Assembly: GCA_043814035.1 (NCBI GenBank)
Contig: JBDRKJ010000008.1
Coordinates: forward strand, 1-64,000
Origin: Peribacter sp043814035
GTDB taxonomy: Bacteria; Patescibacteriota; Gracilibacteria; Peribacterales; Peribacteraceae
Direction: 5' to 3'
DNA length: 64,000 nucleotides
Positions 58,003-64,000 of the stretch are shown one piece after another. Position numbers and translations under genes: made by a program. The notes under the pieces are model-generated. The model was not told where the DNA came from. It saw nothing but the letters and a program-made list of their open reading frames with translations, and did not search any database. The first letter of the stretch is position 1. Each line of letters begins with the position of its first letter.

Positions 58003-58557
58003 ATGCAACTTCGTTTCTCTACATGTATCGGCATTCCGGTGAAAGCGGAAGACACAGATGAAGTGGTGGGGAGTATTTCGGGCATCCTGCTCCATCCTGA
58101 TCGCGGCACAGTGGAGGGGTTCTTCGTGAAGGTTCCGAGCTTCTTTGCGACAACGTCACTGTTTCTCTCGGCGTTCGATATCATTCACTTTGGCAGAAGA
58201 ATCCTCGTGCGCGATCATGATCGCATTGGTCCCATGGAGGATTTTTTGCGCGTACAGTCTCTGCTCTCCGATCCTCGTACAGTTCTGGGCCAACACATTC
58301 GTACGGAATCCGGATTATCGATAGGGCAATGCCGTGATGTGCAGTTCGACACGAGTACGTTCCGACTCACGTGGATTTTTTCTAAACGGTTTTTTCGATG
58401 GCGTGCTCCCATCTCTGCACGAGATATTCTCGAAGTGCGCCCAGAAGCCATCATCGTGCGTGACCCGCCCGCTATGGCAAAAGAGAAGACGCTGGCAGTA
58501 GAGGATGTAAAGACGCCGCTCGCTGCGCTGCTACCGGATCTACCAGAGAAGGCGTAA
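58003..58557 (+). CDS. PRC-barrel domain protein
   Basis: A 184-residue protein with two PRC-barrel-like units: IGIPVKAEDTDEVVGSISGIL...VEGFFVKVP (about 9-48) and VLGQHIRTESGLSIGQCRDVQFD (about 89-110). PRC-barrels bind RNA or protein partners, for example in RimM and photosynthetic reaction centres; the role here is unknown. It shares a divergent promoter region with prs. Confidence 0.8.
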   Translation: MQLRFSTCIGIPVKAEDTDEVVGSISGILLHPDRGTVEGFFVKVPSFFATTSLFLSAFDIIHFGRRILVRDHDRIGPMEDFLRVQSLLSDPRTVLGQHIRTESGLSIGQCRDVQFDTSTFRLTWIFSKRFFRWRAPISARDILEVRPEAIIVRDPPAMAKEKTLAVEDVKTPLAALLPDLPEKA

Positions 58558-58591
58558 AAAAAGACCACCCACGATTGCGGATGGCCTTTTT
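58556..58591. terminator. Bidirectional terminator
   Basis: AAAAAGACCACCC and GGATGGCCTTTTT pair with two mismatches. It lies between the convergent PRC-barrel and pilin-like genes and has a T-run on either strand. Confidence 0.75.
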
Positions 58592-58611
58592 GAAGATTCT
58601 TCAGTAAGGGA

Positions 58612-58953
58612 TCAGAACACGCCGATCACGAAGGTGACGATGGCGCGGGCGACCAGAATGATAATGAGACCGATGACCACGTAGATGATCATCTTCTTTG
58701 CCTTATCCTTCTCGCTCTCCTCACCCTGCGAGATGATGTAGCGGATACCGGCGATGACGATCATCACCACGGCGATGAGTGTCATGAAGTCGAGCACTTT
58801 CTTAATGATGAGCTCGATGGCCTCTTTCAAATCACCCGGCCCTCGGCCGACAACGTCAGGCGGATTGGGATCAAGTTGAGCAAGAGCCTGATATGGGGTG
58901 CTGCAAACAACGACGGCAGCAAGCTTGAGACTGAGAGAGTGGAGGCGTGTCAT
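58612..58953 (-). CDS. T4SS-pilin-like membrane protein
   Basis: A 113-residue protein. The signal peptide (LSLKLAAVVVCSTPYQALAQ) ends at ALA; then come a Pro-rich stretch, a helix (LDFMTLIAVVMIVIAGIRYII), the linker SQGEESEKDKAKKMIIY and a second helix (VVIGLIIILVARAIVTFVI). This is the PF18895 layout in its plainest form. The leader has a TATAAA box and a CCTCCCCCCTCACC pyrimidine tract. Confidence 0.8.
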   Translation of the reverse strand: MTRLHSLSLKLAAVVVCSTPYQALAQLDPNPPDVVGRGPGDLKEAIELIIKKVLDFMTLIAVVMIVIAGIRYIISQGEESEKDKAKKMIIYVVIGLIIILVARAIVTFVIGVF

Positions 58954-59053
58954 GGTGAGGGGGGAGGATTTTCCTTATTTTTATACGTCTTTCGGTATGT
59001 GTGCAAGGTCTTCAAAAGATCACAGCTACATTCTGCAGATTTAGCAAGCTGCT

Positions 59054-59611
59054 CTATCGCTGTTCTCTCCCAATGAATCCCGATGCCAGCACCAGGAGAG
59101 CGGGCCCCGCAAACCATAGATCCTGGTAGGTAATCATGGTCGCCATAAGCGGACTTCCCTGCACAATAGAGGCGATGGTTGCGGTTTCGGCGATCGTTTT
59201 ACTGAGGATCGGTACGTCGGCGACGTACGTGAGAAGGGTTGAGATAAGTAGTCCGGCCGAAGCGAATCCGAAGATGCCCGTAAGAATGAGATCGATGGTG
59301 CTTCCGGGCTCACGTTTAAATTCAATTTCGAAGCTGCCGCGCACGGCCAAGAAGATCACTGCCGCGACGAAGAGCACGAGTTTGGTGGTGGAGAGGAGAG
59401 TGATATCGACCGTAATACCGAGCATCGAGAACATGGGTTCCGAGGTCGAGATACGGGCAAGCAAGTTGCCGATGCCCTGCACCGCAACGATGGCAATGTA
59501 CGATGCGATGATAATTTTTGCTGATTCGTGTTTTCCGATAATAAAGCTGTACGTCATGACGACAGCGAAGAAGACGATAACGAACAGATCCCAAGAGAGC
59601 GTAAGGTCCAT
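59054..59611 (-). CDS. Membrane protein of unknown function
   Basis: A 185-residue protein with four or five helices (LFVIVFFAVVMTYSFIIG, IIIASYIAIVAVQGIGNLL, TTKLVLFVAAVIFLAV, LILTGIFGFASAGLLISTLL and a weaker one near the end). There is some resemblance to CvpA-type proteins in the first half, but I would not name it. TACCAT ends seven bases before the ATG at 59611. Confidence 0.6.
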   Translation of the reverse strand: MDLTLSWDLFVIVFFAVVMTYSFIIGKHESAKIIIASYIAIVAVQGIGNLLARISTSEPMFSMLGITVDITLLSTTKLVLFVAAVIFLAVRGSFEIEFKREPGSTIDLILTGIFGFASAGLLISTLLTYVADVPILSKTIAETATIASIVQGSPLMATMITYQDLWFAGPALLVLASGFIGREQR

Positions 59612-59666
59612 GGAGGTGATGGTACCCTGCTATTAAGTTGGGAACAATTGTTGTGAGCGCGGTGAG

Positions 59667-59706
59667 AAGCTATAAGCTGTTAGCTGTTAGCTTGTAGCTT
59701 TTTGCT
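59667..59706. repeat. TAGCTGTTAGCT tandem repeat
   Basis: Run of 7-9 base TAGCT-containing units between two divergent genes; same family as in fmt, murD and the FemAB-like gene. Confidence 0.8.
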
Positions 59707-59744
59707 TAGCGCAGAAAGCGCATTCCCCATTCAATCATTTCATC

Positions 59745-60605
59745 ATGAGACATGGTTTTCTCCTCATCGATAAGCCCTGCGGGCCGAGCAGTCACGACGC
59801 CGTTGCGCAGGTGCGTGCGGTACTCAAAGAGCGAAAGATCGGACACTTGGGTACACTCGATCCTGCAGCAGAGGGTTTGCTTGTACTCGCGGTGGGGGCG
59901 AAGGCGCTCAAGGTGGTGGAGTTGTTTGTGGATCTTCCTAAAGAGTACAGCGCGCGCATTCATTTGGGGGCAACCAGTACGACGTACGATCGCGAGGGCG
60001 TGATTGAGCGGTGGTCGCCGGTGCCCGGATGGCATACGCCCGATGAAATCAAAATTCGTTCGATCATCACGACCCGGTTTCTCGGTACGATTCAGCAGGT
60101 GCCTCCCGCGCACTCCGCGGTGAAGGTGGGGGGTGAGCGTGCGTACCGCAAAGCGCGTCAGGGCAGGGGAGTGAATATTCCGCCCCGTGATGTCGAGATC
60201 ACTGCGTGTGCGATCACGCACTACGAGTACCCGCACCTGTGCCTCGATGTGGCATGTGGATCGGGGACGTACATCCGCTCGCTCGCGCACGATCTCGGTC
60301 AGATGCTGCAGTGCGGTGGGTATCTCGAGGGGCTGAAGCGCACAAGTGTCGGGGAGTGGTCGCTCGATGATGCAGTGGAGCCCAAGCTCGCAACGTGGAG
60401 GAAGACCATCCCCTTAAAAGAAGTGCTCGCGGGGTTTGCCAAATGCGAACTTTCTGATGCGCAGGCGGAGGATATCTGTCATGGCCGTCCTATTGCGAAA
60501 GAGATTGCCCCCGATACGATCGGTTGGCACGCAGGTCTTCCCATCGCACTCCTCATGCCGTGCCGAGATGGGACTAAGAAGAGTCGGGCAAGAAAAGTAT
60601 TGTAA
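59745..60605 (+). CDS. truB: tRNA pseudouridine(55) synthase TruB
   Basis: A 286-residue enzyme that makes pseudouridine 55 in the T-loop. The N-terminus HGFLLIDKPCGPSSHDAVAQVR, the catalytic Asp in IGHLGTLDPAAEGLLVLAVG (about 33-52), and VPPAHSAVKVGGERAYRKAR are all typical, as is GSGTYIRSLAHDLG. A C-terminal PUA-like tail is present. Gene-end repeat copy 4 follows the stop. Confidence 0.95.
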   Translation: MRHGFLLIDKPCGPSSHDAVAQVRAVLKERKIGHLGTLDPAAEGLLVLAVGAKALKVVELFVDLPKEYSARIHLGATSTTYDREGVIERWSPVPGWHTPDEIKIRSIITTRFLGTIQQVPPAHSAVKVGGERAYRKARQGRGVNIPPRDVEITACAITHYEYPHLCLDVACGSGTYIRSLAHDLGQMLQCGGYLEGLKRTSVGEWSLDDAVEPKLATWRKTIPLKEVLAGFAKCELSDAQAEDICHGRPIAKEIAPDTIGWHAGLPIALLMPCRDGTKKSRARKVL

Positions 60606-60609
60606 CATT

Positions 60610-60761
60610 CATGAAAGACAAACCTTCCCACAGGGACCTTCGGACGGTTTTTCTCTCATGAGCTCTCTTTTCCCTTAAGTGGAGCGGCTTCCCCCTCGGG
60701 GGACCTTCGGCCAGCACGGCGGGAACCCGCGAGACCCGCGCTTCGCCGCAGATTATTTCAA
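60610..60761 (+). repeat. Gene-end repeat element, copy 4
   Basis: Starts five bases after the truB stop. The first hairpin is longer (CATGAAAGACAAACC...GGTTTTTCTCTCATG with an inner loop), then AGCTCTCTTTTCCC, GGAGCGGCTTCC, GC stems, ending CTTCGCCGCAGATTATTTCA. Confidence 0.8.
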
Positions 60762-60820
60762 TGAAACGAATGGCATTGCGTTGTGCCAACATGGAGACTT
60801 TGATACTTTGTCACTACTCT

Positions 60821-60839
60821 GGGTCAGTAGCTCAGCCTG
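60821..60839 (+). pseudogene. 5' fragment of tRNA-Lys(CTT)
   Basis: GGGTCAGTAGCTCAGCCTG equals the first 19 bases of the tRNA at 60922, then breaks in the D-loop and runs into the palindrome TCCCGCGAATGCGGGG (60845-60860). Confidence 0.8.
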
Positions 60840-60921
60840 CCTAGTCCCGCGAATGCGGGGCGTAAGGAAAAAACGGAACTGCTCGATCCTTCTCTCGTTC
60901 CTTTCACTCGCATCCCTCCTT

Positions 60922-60998
60922 GGGTCAGTAGCTCAGCCTGGTAGAGCAGTCGCCTCTTAAGCGACTGGCCGTGGGTTCAAATCCCACCTGACCCACCA
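60922..60998 (+). tRNA. tRNA-Lys(CTT)
   Basis: Acceptor GGGTCAG/CTGACCC, anticodon loop CTCTTAA, T arm GTGGGTTCAAATCCCAC, encoded CCA. The acceptor and T arm are nearly identical to tRNA-Lys(TTT) at 12420. Confidence 0.95.
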
Positions 60999-61082
60999 TC
61001 CGTATTCTTAGGTTTGATAGAAGTGAATGAACTTCCTTGGCCGTGGTGTATCTTTACGAGAATTTGGGTATGCTCCAAATAA

Positions 61083-61592
61083 ATGTGCTTCAAAGGTTTT
61101 TCCTCGGCCATGCTTTGGGTTTTCAATAGAATCAAATTTCTGTTGCGGGAATTCTTTGAGTCAATCGCTAGTATAACAAAAGAGAAATTTAGAAAATTTG
61201 TAACTTCGATAAGAGCTTCGTATAGCGATTGGTTAGATAGTTGTAGCAAATCAAAAACAATGCTTGCATTGCAGGTTTTAGTCTTTGGGCTTGGGTTTTA
61301 CGTATTAATATTATTTTTGCCCGATAGAATCGAACAAGCTTTTGGATATGTTACTGACCCAGCTCCGCATATCTCGATTGGAAATCTCATCGCGATTGTT
61401 CTTTCATGGCTATTAGATGACTACTTTCCGCTCTCACCAAGAAGCGCGCTAAGGCTAACACTGAATAAAATTATTTGTTATTTATGCATTTACTTATCAA
61501 TTTTGATTGGGTGGGGCTGGAAATCGGCTATTCGGCTTTCCAAGAACTTGATACAATTGCTCCCCACTTTTTCTTATGGGCAAAACCTTTGA
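61083..61592 (+). CDS. Hypothetical membrane protein in AT-rich segment
   Basis: A 169-residue protein. The first 60 residues are basic and helical; three hydrophobic stretches follow (ALQVLVFGLGFYVLILFLP, ISIGNLIAIVLSWLL and IICYLCIYLSILIGWGW). No family recognised. TATGCT ends eight bases before the ATG. The gene and its neighbour are much AT-richer than truB or the Nramp gene and use A/T-ending codons, so they look recently acquired. It overlaps the next gene by 17 bases. Confidence 0.6.
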   Translation: MCFKGFSSAMLWVFNRIKFLLREFFESIASITKEKFRKFVTSIRASYSDWLDSCSKSKTMLALQVLVFGLGFYVLILFLPDRIEQAFGYVTDPAPHISIGNLIAIVLSWLLDDYFPLSPRSALRLTLNKIICYLCIYLSILIGWGWKSAIRLSKNLIQLLPTFSYGQNL

Positions 61593-62370
61593 TTCAATAG
61601 TTGGCTTTTTTATTACAGCGACAGTACTAATCGTTTTATTTTTCTCCGTAAATAAGCTTGGTGAATTTATCAATTCTTCACCAACAAAACCATTGCCTAC
61701 GGACATAGTCACCCCTGCTCAAGAATTGCCAACTGATACGGGATCTAAGCTGCAATTCCATACCGTTTCCATTATTGATAAGCCATATAAAGTGCCTAAC
61801 AATCCTTTTGAAAACGATGTATACAAGAAATTCCCAAGGGTTGTTATTGGAAGATATTTTGAGCAAGCGGTATTGCGTATTCAGGGTAAAGTCACTAGCA
61901 GAGGTGATGAGGTTTTTTTGATTCTAAATTTCAATAAACAGGGAGGCATAATTAGGGCAGTCAGGAGTTCTGCCAATAAGCTAGATATTGCTGCTACTGA
62001 TAATAGGGGGGGGATTTTTAGGGCGGGAGACAATATTGATATTTCTGTGAATTTGATGAAAGACAATCTTGGTACTATTGCTTCAGAATTTATTCGAACG
62101 AATGTTGGTGAAAGGGAGTTCAATCTTTTATCAAGGTTTGAAGATGACGAGGCACCTACTCTTGCAGTCATTCCGTTTATGAATAATGGTCAATATGGAG
62201 GAGCAGAGATTAGTTCATTGAGTATTGAATACGCATGTCAGCTCGGTAAAGAATGTGCTATTGCAAGATGTGAACCTTCATACAAGTACTCGACTGTATG
62301 TGTCGAAGAAGTATTTGGATCTGGTGCGGTTCAGCCATTGCTTGATAGACATCCTGAATGGAAAAAGTAG
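61576..62370 (+). CDS. Hypothetical membrane-anchored protein in AT-rich segment
   Basis: A 264-residue protein with one N-terminal helix (SIVGFFITATVLIVLFFSV) and a long extracytoplasmic part that looks beta-rich (FPRVVIGRYFEQAVLRIQG, DEVFLILNFNKQGG, NIDISVNLMKDN). Four Cys lie near the end (ACQLGKECAIARCEP, TVCVEE). No family recognised. It overlaps the previous membrane gene by 17 bases, so the pair is probably one unit, acquired behind tRNA-Lys(CTT). Confidence 0.6.
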   Translation: MGKTFDSIVGFFITATVLIVLFFSVNKLGEFINSSPTKPLPTDIVTPAQELPTDTGSKLQFHTVSIIDKPYKVPNNPFENDVYKKFPRVVIGRYFEQAVLRIQGKVTSRGDEVFLILNFNKQGGIIRAVRSSANKLDIAATDNRGGIFRAGDNIDISVNLMKDNLGTIASEFIRTNVGEREFNLLSRFEDDEAPTLAVIPFMNNGQYGGAEISSLSIEYACQLGKECAIARCEPSYKYSTVCVEEVFGSGAVQPLLDRHPEWKK

Positions 62371-62384
62371 AGTTTGACTGTTGT

Positions 62385-62465
62385 TTATCTCTGGTCCTTC
62401 ATTGCGATCCAAGCGAGGAGGATTACGACACCGACCCCAAGGCCTATGAGAATGACACTCATCAT
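62385..62465 (-). CDS. Possible 26-residue membrane peptide
   Basis: MMSVILIGLGVGVVILLAWI followed by AMKDQR: a single hydrophobic helix with a basic end, as in small membrane peptides. TACACT lies nine bases before the ATG at 62465, the leaderless spacing seen elsewhere. The frame also extends upstream to an ATG at 62534 that overlaps the Nramp start codon. Because of its size this may be a chance frame. Confidence 0.3.
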   Translation of the reverse strand: MMSVILIGLGVGVVILLAWIAMKDQR

Positions 62466-62516
62466 AGATGAGCCAGTGTACTCCTCATCTTGCGATTGTG
62501 ATCTCTTTAGAGGAAG

Positions 62517-62525
62517 TGGTACGAT
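62517..62525 (+). promoter_or_regulatory. Extended -10 promoter of the Nramp-like gene
   Basis: TGGTACGAT, seven bases before the ATG at 62533. It decides the start against the longer frame from 62374. Confidence 0.6.
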
Positions 62526-62532
62526 AATTTCC

Positions 62533-63930
62533 ATGCCTGCCAAGACTGGTTTAAGTGGACGCAAGCCCCTCCCTCCCGCTCCGAAGCTTCGCAAGATTCT
62601 CGGGCCGAGTTTTATTATCTTGGGGCTTGGGCTGGGGAGTGGTGAGGTGATTCTGTGGCCGTACCTTGCCAGTAACTTCGGGCTCGGCATGGCGTGGGCG
62701 ATTCTGCTCGGCATCACCATGCAGTTCTTCATCAATATGGAGGTTACGCGTTACGCACTCGCGCGCGGCGAGAGCATCTTCGTGGGGTTCGCCAAACGAT
62801 GGAAGTGGCTGCCGATGTGGTTCATCCTCTCGACGTTCCTTGGTTTCGGTTGGCCGGGTATCGGGCTTGCCGGTGCAACCCTCTTTGCCGGAGCACTCGG
62901 TATCGACAATGTGCATGCCTTGGCGATCGGGATATTTCTGCTTATCGGGTTCTTCCTTTCGATCGGTCGCGTGCTCTACAAGTCTGTCGAGCGGTTGCAG
63001 ATGATAGTTATCGGGGTTGGGGTGCCGTTTATTTTTCTACTCGCACTCTACCTCTCGCGTTCGCAGGATGTCGTAGTACTTGCACAAGGCCTTGTCGGCC
63101 AAGGCGAAGGTTTCTGGTTCCTTCCGTTGAGTGTGCCGCTCGCTACCTTCCTCGGAGCTCTGGCGTACTCAGGGGCCGGTGGCAACCTGAATCTGGCACA
63201 GTCGTGCTACGTGCGGGATAAGGGGTACGGCATGGGCCGTTATGCCGATCGCATCACGAGCGTGATTACCGGTGATGGCAGCGCACAGAAGATCTCGCTG
63301 CGCGGATCCTCATTCACGATGACCGAAGAGAACCTCAAGCGCTGGAAAAAATGGTGGAAGGTGGCGAACCTCGAACACCTGCTCGTCTTCTGGTTACTTG
63401 GGCTCATTGCCATGCTCCTGCTCTCGCTGCTCGCGTACGTGACGACCTACGGTTCTGCGGGTAACGCGCAGGGCATTCATTTCATTCTGCTCGAGGCCGT
63501 GGCCATTGCCCAGCGCACGCTCCCTGTGTTCGGCATGTTGTTCCTTCTCGTCACCGGTGTCATGTTGCTTGCCACACAGCTTACGGTGCTCGATTCTACG
63601 AGTCGCATCATGACCGAGAATGCCTTGCTACTCACCCGCAAGCGTACCGCGCGCGTTTCGCTCCTCTACTACATCATTCTCTGGTCGCAGATTCTCTTTG
63701 GCATTGCCGTGTTCAGTCTGGGGTTCGATCAGCCGCGTGAACTCATAGTACTTGGAGCGGTGTTCAATGCCTTCGCCATGTTCATCTACACCGGCCTGCT
63801 TCTGATCTTCAACAATAGGGCCCTCGCGCGACCCATCAGGCCCTCGCGCTGGCGCAGTGCGGTACTCGTCGCAACGTTCCTCTTTCTTGGTTTCTTCTGC
63901 GGCGTGACGATAGGATCCTTTATAGTTTAG
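62533..63930 (+). CDS. Nramp-like metal ion transporter
   Basis: A 465-residue transporter with about eleven helices. The first helix reads ILGPSFIILGLGLGSGEVILWPY, where classical Nramp has the metal-binding DPGN; this matches Nramp-related proteins whose substrate may be Mg or another ion. Later segments ALAYSGAGGNLNLAQSCYVRDKGYGMG and LPVFGMLFLLVTGVMLLATQLTVLDSTSR are typical for this subgroup. The metal residues of helix 6 (MPH in Nramp) are not seen. A GGGCGTTGGGTGTAGGGG repeat follows the stop. Confidence 0.82.
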   Translation: MPAKTGLSGRKPLPPAPKLRKILGPSFIILGLGLGSGEVILWPYLASNFGLGMAWAILLGITMQFFINMEVTRYALARGESIFVGFAKRWKWLPMWFILSTFLGFGWPGIGLAGATLFAGALGIDNVHALAIGIFLLIGFFLSIGRVLYKSVERLQMIVIGVGVPFIFLLALYLSRSQDVVVLAQGLVGQGEGFWFLPLSVPLATFLGALAYSGAGGNLNLAQSCYVRDKGYGMGRYADRITSVITGDGSAQKISLRGSSFTMTEENLKRWKKWWKVANLEHLLVFWLLGLIAMLLLSLLAYVTTYGSAGNAQGIHFILLEAVAIAQRTLPVFGMLFLLVTGVMLLATQLTVLDSTSRIMTENALLLTRKRTARVSLLYYIILWSQILFGIAVFSLGFDQPRELIVLGAVFNAFAMFIYTGLLLIFNNRALARPIRPSRWRSAVLVATFLFLGFFCGVTIGSFIV

Positions 63931-64000
63931 GGTGAGGGCGTTGGGTGTAGGGGTTTCGGCAAAAAGCCACTTCAGAAATCCTACGCCCTATACCTTTTTC
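63931..64000. repeat. GGGCGTAGGG-type repeat with inverted copy
   Basis: GGTGAGGGCGTTGGGTGTAGGGG just after the Nramp stop, and CCTACGCCCTATACC at 63980-63994 in the opposite sense; together they could form a hairpin terminator. The window ends here. Confidence 0.6.

Noticed and set aside
58612..58953. Secreted or holin-type small protein
   Set aside because: Signal peptide plus two helices with the charged SEKDKAKK linker fit the T4SS-pilin pattern better, and similar genes occur in the pilin operon.
62385..62735. Minus-strand frame of 116 codons over the Nramp start
   Set aside because: Only its last 26 codons look protein-like (listed at low confidence); the upstream part is antisense to conserved Nramp sequence and contains the Nramp promoter.
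1..64000. Recoding of TGA (genetic code 25 or 4), known in some CPR groups
   Set aside because: TGA ends several genes in tight ATGA/GTGA overlaps (4320, 17202, 40261), and no conserved gene need read through an in-frame TGA.

Overview
The window reads as a stretch of a small, streamlined bacterial chromosome of the Candidate Phyla Radiation (Patescibacteria); a Peregrinibacteria/Peribacteria-like lineage is my best guess. The reasons are dense single-copy housekeeping genes, several T4SS-pilin-like membrane proteins with a VirB4-type ATPase, families common in that group (DUF5652, PUR/DUF3276, DUF378), few Shine-Dalgarno sites and the standard genetic code with TGA as a stop. The phylum is an inference from gene content; no rRNA gene is present to confirm it. 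The core regions look GC-rich, while several accessory segments next to tRNA genes are clearly AT-richer.

Layout. 1-4.7 kb: the 3' end of an IS30-type transposase abutting clpC, which has a CIRCE operator, then an AI-2E family permease and a T4SS-pilin-like protein. 4.7-12.3 kb: dus, ROK kinase, rplA, rplK, ruvB, a GT4 glycosyltransferase and a GIY-YIG protein. 12.3-16.8 kb: accessory zone with tRNA-Lys, tRNA-Arg and two tRNA-Gly genes, TatD, and a small AT-rich island between copies of a tRNA-Gly 3' end. 16.8-18.1 kb: three overlapping pilin-like genes. 18.2-29.2 kb: metG, PUR protein, fmt, rbfA, nrnA-like, virB4-like, argS and an SH3/deacetylase lipoprotein. 29.2-34.2 kb: a minus-strand envelope operon (hydrolase, murF, DegT aminotransferase, FemAB-like, small membrane protein). 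34.3-36.9 kb: AT-rich accessory genes and a degenerate tRNA-Met array. 36.9-41.6 kb: CuA-like cupredoxin, CaCA antiporter, grpE and a coupled murL-murD pair. 41.7-44.8 kb: tRNA-Leu and hypothetical genes. 44.8-51.9 kb: gdhA, trxB, bL33, rppH-like, recF, ruvC and a FecR-like protein. 52-57 kb: a possible structured RNA with a 51-residue peptide gene, a caspase/CHAT-like protein, an AsnB-like amide synthetase lacking its glutaminase residues, tRNA-Ile and a PfkB-like kinase. 57-64 kb: prs, PRC-barrel protein, pilin-like protein, truB, tRNA-Lys, two AT-rich unknowns and an Nramp-like transporter.

Two properties run through the window. First, many start codons lie 6-10 bases after a good, often extended (TGnTAnnnT) -10 box, so leaderless or near-leaderless mRNAs appear to be the norm; genes with longer leaders usually have a pyrimidine-rich tract before the ATG. 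Second, the sequence is full of short dispersed repeats: a roughly 110-150 bp element just after the stop codon of four plus-strand genes, GC palindromes that sit in leaders, tRNA surroundings and in frame inside proteins, and short tandem motifs also found in frame inside conserved enzymes. Most tRNA genes have a partial tRNA copy beside them, typically adjoining a GC palindrome.

Functionally the genes cover protein quality control, translation, recombination, peptidoglycan assembly (murF, murD, murL, FemAB) and a T4SS-like surface machine. The 52.4-55.5 kb region is the least understood and the best candidate for an undescribed system.
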